Assembly (NCBI RefSeq): GCF_003966915.1
Contig: NZ_AP018150.1
Location: 1,860,001-1,924,000, forward strand
Origin: Mycoavidus cysteinexigens
Lineage (GTDB): Bacteria; Pseudomonadota; Gammaproteobacteria; Burkholderiales; Burkholderiaceae
Direction of reading: 5' to 3'
Length of the DNA: 64,000 bases
Position numbers and translations under genes: made by a program. Positions 34,601 through 44,120 of the stretch are shown piece by piece; position 1 is the first letter of the stretch; every line of letters starts with the position of its first letter. Below the pieces are notes generated by a model. That model was not told the DNA's origin. It saw only the letters and a program-made list of their open reading frames with translations, and ran no database searches.

Positions 34601-35811
34601 ACCTCCCACGGCTTCAGCTTACCCGGATTTTCCTTTACCCACTTATCCCTCAATTTTTGTAAATCTGTATAAAAAACACCTTGACTAGGACACGATTCTT
34701 CTCCGTAGGTCTTTTTATATTTATCGTGTAGCTGCTTTAAGCTCATCGTCAAATCCGGTGACGTTGTCTTGATAAAATTCTGGATGGCATCGTGGTCGAC
34801 ATTTATATGCTGCTGCCACAGCTTCGGCTGATTCGGATTTTCCCTTGTCCACTCATCCCTCAACGTTCCTAAAACTCTTGAAAAACCAGCGAGGCCAGGA
34901 CACAATTCTTTTCCGTAGGTCTTTATATATGCATCTCGCAGCTTCTCTGCGCTCATTGACAAATCCGGTGACACTGCCTTGATAAAATTCTGGAGGGCAC
35001 CGCGGTCAGCATTTATATACTTCCGCCGCAGCTTCGGCTGATTCGGATGTTTCCCTACCTGCTTAGCCTTCAACTTTTGTAAGCCGCTTGCAAAAACACG
35101 GGAATTAGGACACGATTCTTCTCCGTATTTCTCTATATATTTTTCTCGCAGCTTGCATATTCTCATCGACAAATCCGGTGACTCTGTCTTGATAAAAGAC
35201 TGGAGGGCTTTGTGATTAATCCTCATCCGCGTCTGCCCAGGCAGACTCTCCCACACCCCAGAGGAAGGCCTCGCATGATTCGCTTCTGGCTCTCCCTCCG
35301 AACTCATTTCACAACCTTCATCTGCTAAGGAATCATCCGCATGAGCAATGGGTAAATCCGTTAAGGCATCCTCTGCACTATCACTTTGATTTTCTTCCCT
35401 CTCCTCTAACCTTTCCTGGCTTTCCAAATCGCATAGAATTCCCAATGGGAAAAAATCGCTACTTAATCTCCAATCCCCCTCATAAGAAGGATATGTCGCT
35501 TCAAATGCCTCTGCAAAGCAACTATTCGAATCGTCTATCGTTAGAAAATTCATATCCGTTGTAATTTTATGCGTAACAAGATTATCTATTCCTGCATCGC
35601 CTTCATCAAACCGTGCTCTATCAAAACCGCCTGAATTGCTTTTTTGTGCCTCTTCTGCCTCTCCACGTCTACGTTTTGCCAGAGTGGACGAACCCAGCGG
35701 GGATGGACTCCTTGCCCGACGCAGATTCCCACTGCGGGAAGGCGTTTCTCCTGCGCTGGATACAGATTGTTGAGGGTAAGTTGGTGATGGATTTTTAGAA
35801 ATATGGCGCAT
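34555..35811 (-). CDS. repeat protein with NLS-like N-terminus, unknown function (family R, member 1)
   Basis: A 418-residue protein starting MRHISKNPSP. Residues 1-60 are Ser/Pro-rich with basic clusters RRAR (31-34) and KRRR (46-49), like a nuclear localisation signal. Residues ~60-200 are acidic and apparently disordered. Residues ~205-400 hold three ~65-residue repeats of the form ALQxFIKxxSPDLSMxxxKL, then YIxxYGxExCP and LxxLRxxW, each probably two or three helices. The C-terminal tail is out of frame (see the 34450 entry). The leader and RBS are shared with the paralogues at 51880 and 55888. I do not recognise the family. A nucleic-acid-binding effector is inference from layout only. 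Confidence 0.75.
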   Translation of the reverse strand: MRHISKNPSPTYPQQSVSSAGETPSRSGNLRRARSPSPLGSSTLAKRRRGEAEEAQKSNSGGFDRARFDEGDAGIDNLVTHKITTDMNFLTIDDSNSCFAEAFEATYPSYEGDWRLSSDFFPLGILCDLESQERLEEREENQSDSAEDALTDLPIAHADDSLADEGCEMSSEGEPEANHARPSSGVWESLPGQTRMRINHKALQSFIKTESPDLSMRICKLREKYIEKYGEESCPNSRVFASGLQKLKAKQVGKHPNQPKLRRKYINADRGALQNFIKAVSPDLSMSAEKLRDAYIKTYGKELCPGLAGFSRVLGTLRDEWTRENPNQPKLWQQHINVDHDAIQNFIKTTSPDLTMSLKQLHDKYKKTYGEESCPSQGVFYTDLQKLRDKWVKENPGKLKPWEVHTKVRNLSKQCHQI

Positions 35812-35997
35812 GGCAACCTTCTTTTATCAAAGGGTTTCTCTGCCAGGAGATTAAATCTCTTTATTTTTTCTTATGGGCTGCCATGCGAAATCATTCAACA
35901 AGACACGAATCCATCCTTTTCTACATGCTGCCTTAAATTGTCAAACAGCGTCCAAAATTTGCCAGTAAACAGCGCCGAAAAGTTTCCAGTTAAGGGA

Positions 35998-36452
35998 CTA
36001 AATGAGAAGGGATATTTCGATGTTTGAAACGGTAAGATTGATTGCCAGTTTCAAGGATGTGGCAATGATGAGTAATGCGGTCTAACAGAGCGGTGGTCAT
36101 TTTTGCGTCGCCGAAGACTTGTACCCATTCGCTAAATGAGAGATTAGTGGGATGATTAAAGAAGTTTTCTCATAAAGCTGTCCGATGAGCTGGAATAACA
36201 GTGCGCCACTGGATTGCGTAGGGCACCGGGTTTCTTCTCTAGCACAGGCAGATAATGCCAAGGATCGCAGATGAGTTGGTCACGCCCAAAGACTCGCTGG
36301 TGAGTCGCAACGACCTGAGCCTGGGCCACCACCTGGATTAGGTTGGCGCTCATACGTACGGACACGGCTTGTCCGGCAAAGCGAACCGGAACGCTATAAC
36401 GATTTCTATCCACGCGGAGCGTGTCAGAAACTTTGTGTGCAGAGGAATTCAT
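35998..36452 (-). pseudogene. IS21-family remnant (IstA C-terminus fused to IstB C-terminus)
   Basis: Minus-strand translation from 36452 gives VSDTLRVDRNRYSVPVRFAG, followed by QRVFGRDQLICDPWHYLPVLEKKPGALRN, the end of IstA. After a deletion it changes to [34 protein letters not shown] and GNQSYRFKH, the end of IstB, up to a stop at 35998. Most of both genes is gone. A terminal-repeat-like sequence (ttgccagtaaacagcgcc) lies just beyond, at 35960. Confidence 0.85.
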
Positions 36453-36483
36453 CTGATAATAGAAGTAATAAAAAAGGAATCCT

Positions 36484-37710
36484 ATGACAAAGTTAGACGA
36501 AGGACTATTAGATAAAATCTTAGAAGGAGTAGATCCGTCGAATCCGCAATCGCTATTTACAGAGGCCGGGTTATTTGGTCAGCTAAAAAAAGCATTAGCA
36601 GAGAGAATGCTGCAAGCGGAATTAGACCATCATCTTGCTCAAGAGCGGAATGCGGGAGAAATAAAAAGTAACTATAAGAATGGGAGTAGCAAGAAGACAG
36701 TATTAGCGTCTCAGGATAAGATAGAGTTGAATATACCTCGAGATCGGGAGGGGAATTTTGATCCACAATTGATAGCGAAGCACCAAAGACGCTTACCTGG
36801 GTTCGATGATAAGGTGATTTCCCTGTACGCAAGGGGTTTACCGGTAAGAGAGATCCAAGGGCATCTGACGGAACTTTATGGTCTAGAAGTCTCGCCAGAC
36901 CTAATCTCAAAGGTGACCTCAAGCGTAATGGATGAGGTGACTGAATGGCAGAATCGTCCGTTGGAGTCCGTGTATCCGTTGGTATTTTTTGATGCACTGC
37001 GAGTGAAGATACGGGATGAAGGCAGCGTAAAGAATAAAGCGGTTTACCTGGCGCTAGGTGTAAGACCCGATGGCCTGAAAGAAATTTTAGGCATCTGGGT
37101 AGAGCAGACTGAAGGGGCAAAATTCTGGCTTAGGGTGATGACAGAGCTCAAAAATCGGGGCGTGACGGATATCTTGATTGCTGTAATAGATGGGCTCAAA
37201 GGGTTTCCAGAAGCGATCACAGCCGCTTTCCCGCAAACGCAAATTCAGACCTGTATTGTCCATTTAATACGGAATAGCTTAGAGTTTGTGAGCTGGAAAG
37301 ACCGCAAAGCGGTGGCGGCAGAATTGAAAACGATTTATCGAGCCACGACCGAAGAGGAAGCGGCTCAAGCGCTTGAAGCCTTTGCCAATGGCCCATGGGG
37401 CCTCAAATATCCGCCCATTGCTTCAATTTGGCAACGTCATTGGCAAGAAGTTATTCCGTTTTTTGCCTACCCCCTGGAGGTTCGTAAAATCATCTATACA
37501 ACGAATGCCATTGAAAGTTTGCATATGCGCGTGCGTAAGGTGATTAAAAATCGAGGCCATTTCCCTAACGACCAAGCCGCTATTAAATTAATTTATTTAG
37601 CCTTGCGCAATATCTCTAAGGAGTGGAAAATGCCTCCGATTATATGGCGAGCAGCTAAAATTCAATTTGCCATCTTATTTGGCGACCGATTTACTGTTTC
37701 TTTAGCATGA
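36484..37710 (+). CDS. IS256-family transposase, intact
   Basis: A 408-residue mutator-type transposase. DDE residues are visible: Asp in PLVFFDALRVK, Asp in ILIAVIDGLKGFPEAI, Glu in YTTNAIESLHMRVRK. The CxxH-type motif QTCIVHLIRNS is also present. Length and ends are normal for IS256, so it may be active. A second, 3'-only copy with a few differences lies at 46819 on the opposite strand. It separates the repeat-protein gene and IS21 remnant from the next array unit. Confidence 0.93.
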   Translation: MTKLDEGLLDKILEGVDPSNPQSLFTEAGLFGQLKKALAERMLQAELDHHLAQERNAGEIKSNYKNGSSKKTVLASQDKIELNIPRDREGNFDPQLIAKHQRRLPGFDDKVISLYARGLPVREIQGHLTELYGLEVSPDLISKVTSSVMDEVTEWQNRPLESVYPLVFFDALRVKIRDEGSVKNKAVYLALGVRPDGLKEILGIWVEQTEGAKFWLRVMTELKNRGVTDILIAVIDGLKGFPEAITAAFPQTQIQTCIVHLIRNSLEFVSWKDRKAVAAELKTIYRATTEEEAAQALEAFANGPWGLKYPPIASIWQRHWQEVIPFFAYPLEVRKIIYTTNAIESLHMRVRKVIKNRGHFPNDQAAIKLIYLALRNISKEWKMPPIIWRAAKIQFAILFGDRFTVSLA

Positions 37711-37941
37711 GACTGTAATTTCTTGGTGAGGCTTCATCGCACACAAAAATAATGACAGGCTCGCTTTTTACTTTAAAAGTAACCTCGACCACACCTATCA
37801 AGCTTTCATATTTTTATAGAGAAGATTTAATAATCTATTTACCGAGAATACGGCACCACGCTGCTTTAACAGCTTATGTGTATTAGTCGCGATCTGATCT
37901 GACAGTTACCCGGTTTGACGAGAGTAGTTGTCAGGTCAAAT
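37711..37941. other. intergenic, nothing identified
   Basis: About 230 bp between the IS256 transposase and the IS481-type remnant. I see no open frame or structured RNA. It probably contains the right end of the IS256 element and a bit of older sequence. Confidence 0.4.
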
Positions 37942-38814
37942 TCAGTTGTTCAGTATTGAGATTTTATCTCGCCAAGCCTCCTTTCCGTCAATTAATGTTT
38001 GAATCGGTGTTCGACTGCAGCACATTTTTCCTTGATGTGTACGATCGTTGTTGTAATACGCCAGCCAATCCTCGAGATCATTTTGCAGTTGTTCGATTGA
38101 AGAATAGATTTTACGGCGGAATGTGACCTGATAAAACTCTTGCAGGATAGTTTTATGAAATCGCTCGCAAATTCCATTCGTCTTCGGATGTCGAACCTTG
38201 GACTTGGTTGTGGAAAGTTTAGCCGCAACCCGCTTCGAGTAGATATCCACGAAGGTTTGCTGGTAGATTCGGTCTATACCCTTGATCGTGCCAACATAAA
38301 ATGCATCCTGGCTGCCAAGATAACCAGGGTGAGATGTTTCGATCTCGCCGTGCACTACGTCGTCGCCCTGCTTTTTTTCGAGCGCAACAACTTGTGCTTC
38401 AGTTAGAACCCCACTCGTTGCAGCAACGTGCTTCTCTAGCGTTGAAAGGCGCTTTTTAAATGACTCTAAATCGCGCCGTAGCCAAACTGACCGCACTCCC
38501 GATGGGGAAACAAAAATACCCCCACTTACGCAGTTCGTTGGAGACGCGGACTTGGCCAAAAGCAGGCTGTTCCAGAGCAAATTCAGCTACCGCTATTTCG
38601 GTGGTTTCTTCAACACGATTTCTAAGATTGGGCTTTTACGATTGGCATCGATCAACGCATCCACTCCGCCGGTTTCTACCGCCGTTTGATAGCGATAAAA
38701 TGTGTCGCGCGAAAATCCCATCACCTTACAGGCGCGAGACACGTTGCCAAGTTCTGTTGCCAAATTGAGCAGACCGACCTTGTGTTTAATGATATTTTGA
38801 TGAACACTATACAT
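37942..38814 (-). pseudogene. IS481-type transposase, frameshifted and internally deleted
   Basis: Minus strand from 38814: HQNIIKHKVGLLNLATELG and RDTFYRYQTAVETGGVDAL form the N-terminal helix-turn-helix. The frame breaks near 38590, and a second frame carries GIFVSPSGVRSVWLRRDLESFKKRL, HPGYLGSQDAFYVGTIKG and QQTFVDIYSKR. It then jumps to KVRHPKTNGICERFHKTILQEFY, so a block with part of the DDE core is missing. The C-terminus (YNNDRTHQGKMCC...RTP) is intact. Clearly non-functional. Confidence 0.85.
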
Positions 38815-39108
38815 GGGGTTATTCCTACGCGCTTATGCGCTGGTTTAATAAAGATTCGCACCTCTATCAAACCGGATAACCCCACCATTTGGCAATAGCC
38901 TTACTGTACGATCAAGTCGGAACTAATACAATTAATTGGCAACATGCAGGCTACTCCTTTTTAATAATTCGTATTTAACCTACATCTGAATGATTTTCTA
39001 TCTGATAGAAATTCAGCTTTCACTGAATAAAACCTATCTGCCCAAAATCATGGAAGCATGGGCAATATCAGAAACTCTGAAAGTGACCTCGCTGTTTTTA
39101 TCTGGCTT
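38815..39108. other. intergenic, nothing identified
   Basis: Short AT-rich stretch between the IS481-type remnant and the Rz remnant. No gene or clear signal is seen. Confidence 0.4.
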
Positions 39109-39261
39109 CCCGAATTCGACCGAAGCGCCTCCAGGATTACGCTTTCTGAGCTGACCGAAGTCAATGCCTATAACGCCAACGTCTGCTGGCAGTGGCTGGA
39201 ACAAGCTCTTGGATTAAAAGCTTTCTATCGGAAACTACAGCATATACAAGCTATGCCGTAG
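39109..39261 (+). pseudogene. Rz 3'-end remnant, copy 4
   Basis: EFDRSASRITLSELTEVNAY, then a short stretch and QWLEQALGLKAFYRKL, match the last ~50 residues of the spanin. The upstream part is absent. Its stop lies 33 bp from the stop of the convergent NACHT gene at 39294. Confidence 0.85.
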
Positions 39262-39293
39262 CCCCTCTCGCATTTATAGTTCCGAACCTTATT

Positions 39294-42200
39294 CTAAGCT
39301 AGCTCTATAATATTCTCCTCCTCATTAAGAGATACCTCGTCAGATTCCTCTGCCTCAATTTCTTCTAGTTCCTGTGCCTGAAAAGATTTAATCTTTTGCT
39401 CTAACATGTGCAGAACCAAACGATATGCTCCATAATAGGTTTTCGAGCTGAATTTACTTTGAATTAAATTTTTCAATTTAGCAACGACGCCTATATCGGG
39501 TTGATCAGGATTTTCCTCTACTGTGCTAACCTCATTCCTCTTTGGCAATACCGCTCCTTGAAGCCCCAAAAGTAGCTTATTCGACTCACTTAAATTTACC
39601 GCCTCTCCTATTAATGCACCTGTTGCCATCAAGCTGTCTTGCAACGAAGTCCATTCTAATTTAACTTGATCTATTTGACCCGAGTCTTCACAAACTCGCC
39701 AAAAGCGAACCGCTTTATCTTCGCCTCCCGTGGCAAGCATCCATCCTCCAGGCAGCGACGGGCCCCATGCTACTGCATATATACTCCCAACAAAGCTTTC
39801 CAATATTGCTTGACAGTCCCCTTTCCGCACAGACCAGAGTCTCACTGTATTGTCTCTACTACCAGATGCTAGCCATTGGCTATCAGGCGAAAATGCCACG
39901 CTCTTCACCGCGCCCTCATGCTCACTATAAATACGCGCGTCCATACTTGGAACGGATACATCCCATAACCTTATTGTTTTATCACCACTACCGGAAGCCA
40001 GCCAACAGCCATTGGGCGAAAACGCGACACTCCATATGTTGTCTTCGTGCCCTTTATAAGTATGCTCAAGCCCACGCTCTCCTGACATATGCCATAACTT
40101 CACAGTTGCATCATAACTACCAGAGGCAATCCACTTTCCATCCAAAGAAAACGAAACACTTGTCACCCGTTCATCACGTCTGCCGTATTCATGAGTGGGC
40201 GCTGTTGTGTCTGATACGCTCCACAGCTTTACCGCTCCGTCCCAAATACCGGATACAATCGATTGGCCATCAGGTGCCAATGAGATGCTATTAATGTAAT
40301 CTTGTTCAGTATAAATACGCGCCAACGTTGGAACATCTGTCGACAGATCCCATAGCCTCACTGTCTTGTCCCAGCTGCTCGAGGCAAACCACCGACCGTC
40401 TCGAGAAAATTCAACACTCTGCACAGAACTATCATGGCTATCATAGGCATGAATAATGTTCGGTGTGTCCAATACTCTCAAAAACATCACTTTCCCACCG
40501 TCTCCACCATATGCAAGCCACTGGCGATCTGGTGAAAAGGTGACTCTAAAGATGCTATTTTCCTGCCCTGCATAGGTGTGTATAAGCGCCCGCTCACCTA
40601 AAACACTCCACAACTTTACGGTTGAATCATCGCTACCAGATGCGATAAGTTGACTGTCATGAGAAAATGCGATGCTTTGTATGCCATCCCCGTGCTCAAA
40701 ATATCTGTGTACAGGGTTTCGCTCGCCAGATACTATATTCCATAAGTTCACCGCATCATTTAAATCACTCGATGCAAGCCACTGCCCATCTGGCGAAAAC
40801 GCGATACCATGGAACAATTTTTCATCTCCGACATAAGTATGGGCAAGTGTCCATGGACTCGATACATTCCATAATTTAATCTTATGATCATCAATAGATG
40901 CAATCCATTGACCATTCGGTGAAAATGCAATATCACCAACCCGATCTTTGTGCTTAGGATACGTATGTATAGGGGCCTGTGTGTCCGATACATCCCATAA
41001 ATTTAATGTTTTATCATCACTGCCCGATGCAATCCATTTTCCGTCAAGTGAAAATGCAACACTCCATACTGCATCCTGATGCCCAATATAAGTTTGCTTG
41101 AGGCTCTGCTCACCTAATACATTCCATAGTTTTACCGTGTTGTCATAACTACCAGACACAATCCAATCACTGTTAGGTGAGAAGGCAATACTCGTTACCT
41201 TATCTTTATGCCCCGAATAAATATCTACCTGTTCCAAGGTATCCGCGTCATATAGATCAATAACATCGTTGTCCACCACAGCAAACCAAAGGCCGTCCGA
41301 GGAATAACAGCAGTCATAAACCATCCCTGACACATACAAAGAAGGTTTTTCATTAAATTGAACTCCGGCTAGATCCGTACCATTAAAATTCGCTTTTCGT
41401 AGCCAAGCACCTCGCAAGTTGACCTCGCTTAAATCTGCCTTTTGCAACTGCACTGAATCAAATACCCCATAACTCAAATCTGCACCAGGGATTCGGATAC
41501 CCTTTAAATCCTCTCCGTTAAATTGCACACCTGCTCTGACTAGCACCGTTATTGCATTCGCCGCACCTCTCTCAAATTGAGCACCGTCCTCTCCTTTAGA
41601 TTGCTCTACCACGCTTAAAAGATACTCTTTTAGCTCCCGCTCTTGTTGCATGCGTTCTGCTAAAAACTGCAATACCGCAGGATCTTTCACGATATTTAAA
41701 CTATTAAACCACGAGGAAGCCTCGAGCTTTTTATCTGTACTAAACTCTTCCCACATACCACGCGCCACAAAATAATCCCGCAACGATTTATGGATAAATC
41801 GATATTCCTTGCTTAAGTTATTTGGCCTGTCCTGGCAGATTAAGGGTGCATTTAAGCGCATCAACACAGTCGTTGTATCTTCATTGCTTAGTAAGCGCTT
41901 GTGCCAATCTGCCTCTGTAGAGGTATTATTTTTTTTCCATCTCGCATGGGTTACTGCCTGATAATGCGTTATCACTTCCCCTGCTTGATACATTTCCAAT
42001 GCCAGTTCCTTGCTAAAATCCACTCCGAAACCAGCAAAGCCTTCTCTTTCTAAATCTTTGAATTCTTTTCTTTCTTTTGAGCCAACCTCAAGTATCTGGT
42101 TTAGCCTCTGTTGCGAACGACCAAACCAGCTTTCCACAAACTGATCATAAATTGCAATTCGAGTAATACGCTGATTCTCTATTTGGAGTCTTTGGCTCAA

Positions 42201-43241
42201 TTCAGGCAACACGCTCAAGGTTATTTTCAGCAAAAATGGATTACTCACCAGCTCTTTTAAGCTTGGCTCCTCCAACTCTTTTTTGTATTTCTCCGCGCTC
42301 CACAAAGCATCAGGGTGTATTTCGCTATATCGATCAATATACCGCTTTATCGTTTCTTCCGAAAACGGCGCTAACCGATACTCCTGTAACGCAGTACGCT
42401 CGCCTGGTGGATGAAATTTATATTGATAGTTTGGTCCTAAATATTCCGGGCGACTGCTGATTATGATTTTTGCGCCTTTCCAGTCATTTAACTCATTATC
42501 TTTATAAAATACCTGCTGCCGATGCTCGATCTCGTCAAATCCATCTAAAATTAATACAAATCGATGTTTACTTTGTAATTCTTTGATCCGCTCTTTCGAG
42601 AATCCATGCCTTTCGAAAAAGGCGCTCACTAGATTCCGATCCGGCCCTAACAAGCTCGATAATCCTATAAATACCGGAATTGGCATATTTTCCGACTTAC
42701 CGCCTTGGATATAGGCTTCCCACAAGCTCACCGCGAGATCTCGGTTAAAAGTCGACTTGCCTGAACCCGCTTCACCTAGTAGGAGTAAGACTTTTTTATC
42801 GGAGTTCAAAAAATCTTGAACCTTGCTTTTTAAATCAAAGCGAGTTGAATCGTAAAGCTCCATCCCTTCCGGCTCCACGTAGTTCGACAACGCATCTTTA
42901 ACTTCGTTGTCTTCCTGTAGCCCTTTTAAATACCTTTTCTGCAACGCCTCAATAGCCGAATCTAAGTTGACCAACGGCTTAATATTAGGTTGCAAGGCAA
43001 AAATATGTTGCAACATCAGGGTTTCTATCAACTTCGAATCTGCCGCCGCTAAATGTATATGGTTATTCGCTGTATTATTATTTCCAATGGTTAAATTATT
43101 TAAAAAACCATTACCGATTTGCACATTACTTTCACTTAGATCATCGGCTCGCTCTTGCGTATCAGAAAAAGCTGAAGCCAATTTCGGAATGTATGACGCT
43201 AAGGAAGGTTGAGTGCTCTGATTCGGACTAATCGGCAACAT
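39294..43241 (-). CDS. NLR-like NACHT NTPase with amyloid-like N-terminal motif and WD40 repeats
   Basis: A 1315-residue protein. The N-terminus has no TPR or TIR-like part; instead residues 39-63 are Asn/Gly-rich around VQIG (40-43) and TIGNNN, resembling RHIM/HET-s type amyloid signalling motifs. NACHT follows: Walker A GEAGSGKST (~158) and Walker B FVLILDGFDE (~232), then YRFIHKSLRDYFVAR. Pentapeptide-like repeats (~580-620) and WD40 repeats (~637-1194) follow, about 13 blades. Unlike other members the repeats here are strongly diverged and several lack GH or WD. The acidic C-terminal tail is rich in Glu. GGAG precedes the ATG by 8 nt. The first ~350 residues are almost identical to the protein at 47144, the rest is not. 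Confidence 0.85.
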   Translation of the reverse strand: MLPISPNQSTQPSLASYIPKLASAFSDTQERADDLSESNVQIGNGFLNNLTIGNNNTANNHIHLAAADSKLIETLMLQHIFALQPNIKPLVNLDSAIEALQKRYLKGLQEDNEVKDALSNYVEPEGMELYDSTRFDLKSKVQDFLNSDKKVLLLLGEAGSGKSTFNRDLAVSLWEAYIQGGKSENMPIPVFIGLSSLLGPDRNLVSAFFERHGFSKERIKELQSKHRFVLILDGFDEIEHRQQVFYKDNELNDWKGAKIIISSRPEYLGPNYQYKFHPPGERTALQEYRLAPFSEETIKRYIDRYSEIHPDALWSAEKYKKELEEPSLKELVSNPFLLKITLSVLPELSQRLQIENQRITRIAIYDQFVESWFGRSQQRLNQILEVGSKERKEFKDLEREGFAGFGVDFSKELALEMYQAGEVITHYQAVTHARWKKNNTSTEADWHKRLLSNEDTTTVLMRLNAPLICQDRPNNLSKEYRFIHKSLRDYFVARGMWEEFSTDKKLEASSWFNSLNIVKDPAVLQFLAERMQQERELKEYLLSVVEQSKGEDGAQFERGAANAITVLVRAGVQFNGEDLKGIRIPGADLSYGVFDSVQLQKADLSEVNLRGAWLRKANFNGTDLAGVQFNEKPSLYVSGMVYDCCYSSDGLWFAVVDNDVIDLYDADTLEQVDIYSGHKDKVTSIAFSPNSDWIVSGSYDNTVKLWNVLGEQSLKQTYIGHQDAVWSVAFSLDGKWIASGSDDKTLNLWDVSDTQAPIHTYPKHKDRVGDIAFSPNGQWIASIDDHKIKLWNVSSPWTLAHTYVGDEKLFHGIAFSPDGQWLASSDLNDAVNLWNIVSGERNPVHRYFEHGDGIQSIAFSHDSQLIASGSDDSTVKLWSVLGERALIHTYAGQENSIFRVTFSPDRQWLAYGGDGGKVMFLRVLDTPNIIHAYDSHDSSVQSVEFSRDGRWFASSSWDKTVRLWDLSTDVPTLARIYTEQDYINSISLAPDGQSIVSGIWDGAVKLWSVSDTTAPTHEYGRRDERVTSVSFSLDGKWIASGSYDATVKLWHMSGERGLEHTYKGHEDNIWSVAFSPNGCWLASGSGDKTIRLWDVSVPSMDARIYSEHEGAVKSVAFSPDSQWLASGSRDNTVRLWSVRKGDCQAILESFVGSIYAVAWGPSLPGGWMLATGGEDKAVRFWRVCEDSGQIDQVKLEWTSLQDSLMATGALIGEAVNLSESNKLLLGLQGAVLPKRNEVSTVEENPDQPDIGVVAKLKNLIQSKFSSKTYYGAYRLVLHMLEQKIKSFQAQELEEIEAEESDEVSLNEEENIIELA

Positions 43242-43417
43242 GCTGGGCGCTCCTCTCTAATAATTCGTTGATTTTCTGAATACCTCACTACCCGCTAAGA
43301 ATCCAACTTTCGCTGAATAAAACCCCCGGCTTCAAAGCTGGCGCATAGGCAACGCCAAAACTTTCGAAAGTATTCGACTTTTACTCGAAGTTTTGTGCGC
43401 GCAATTTTACGTCAAAA

Positions 43418-43492
43418 TTGCTTCGGAAAACTTATGCCTAATTCGCATTAATAAGGCCTAAAAAGCCCTAATTTGGCTATTGTTCCGAAGCA
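43418..43492. repeat. conserved ~75-bp inverted-repeat element, copy 3
   Basis: Ends TTGCTTCGGA and TTCCGAAGCA; almost identical to copy 4 (51340) and close to copies 1 and 2. Confidence 0.75.
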
Positions 43493-43539
43493 GAGAATCG
43501 TCTATCCTATTGATTATATTCATCTTTGTTGATTTCCCT

Positions 43540-43600
43540 CCAGGACTCGAGGGTATACTGGTCCCCAGTATCGAGGGTTCAAATCCCTCCCTTTCCGCCA
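43540..43600 (+). other. tRNA-Ser 3' half, putative att site, copy 3
   Basis: Reads ccaggactcgagggtatactgg and then the variable arm, T arm and CCA as in copy 1. The aaatccg part of the anticodon stem is replaced, as in copy 4. It cannot be a working tRNA. Confidence 0.8.
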
Positions 43601-43954
43601 AAACCCTGTGTTTATAAGGTTTTAAAGTTTCACTCCCTCGCTTATGCGCCGGTTTTTGCTTCGCTGTCTCTCTTCTGATCCCTGGTTTGGCCCCATAGTT
43701 AAAAGCCCTGCGCCGGTCTTTTGCTTCGGAATGGATTATTTCGTCAGTTTCGTGGGCGAGTGGATCGCAACGATAAACGCAAGAAAAAAATGTTTGAGTT
43801 AAGTCGAAACTTGAGATTATTTTTTATCGTCTTGCGCCTTGCTGTGGAGAACACAGCATAGCAAGTCCAAGCTGGGGAAATTTCTAGATGTTTTATAGGG
43901 AAGGGAACGGCCAGATCTGTTGGTTTCTTGTACTAATATATGCTGCTTTTACCG
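43601..43954. repeat. post-att repeat region, copy 3 (no gene seen)
   Basis: Diverged copy of the sequence at 17288-17638, including the stretch just before the Rz remnant. No credible open frame is visible. Confidence 0.6.
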
Positions 43955-44110
43955 GTGGGCCTGGCACTAGGTATAAAAAAACCCACCGGAATTTCGATTG
44001 CTGAGTTTACCAAAATTAATCCATTGCAATCGTGCGAGCAAGCGTTAAGACTCAGAGCACCCTATCGGCAATTACAATGTGCTCAAATACAATCAGCTAA
44101 GCATCTTAAG
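43955..44110 (+). pseudogene. Rz 3'-end remnant, copy 5
   Basis: KKPTGISIAEFTKINPLQ, then EQALRLRAPYRQLQ: the same short, internally deleted version as copy 2. It again precedes a WD40 gene lacking NACHT. Copies 2 and 5 therefore descend from one duplicated unit. Confidence 0.8.
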
Positions 44111-44120
44111 AGATGAACAC

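Noticed and set aside
36557-37120. 187-codon minus-strand frame inside IS256
   Set aside because: Antisense to an intact transposase with clear DDE residues; composition is not protein-like.
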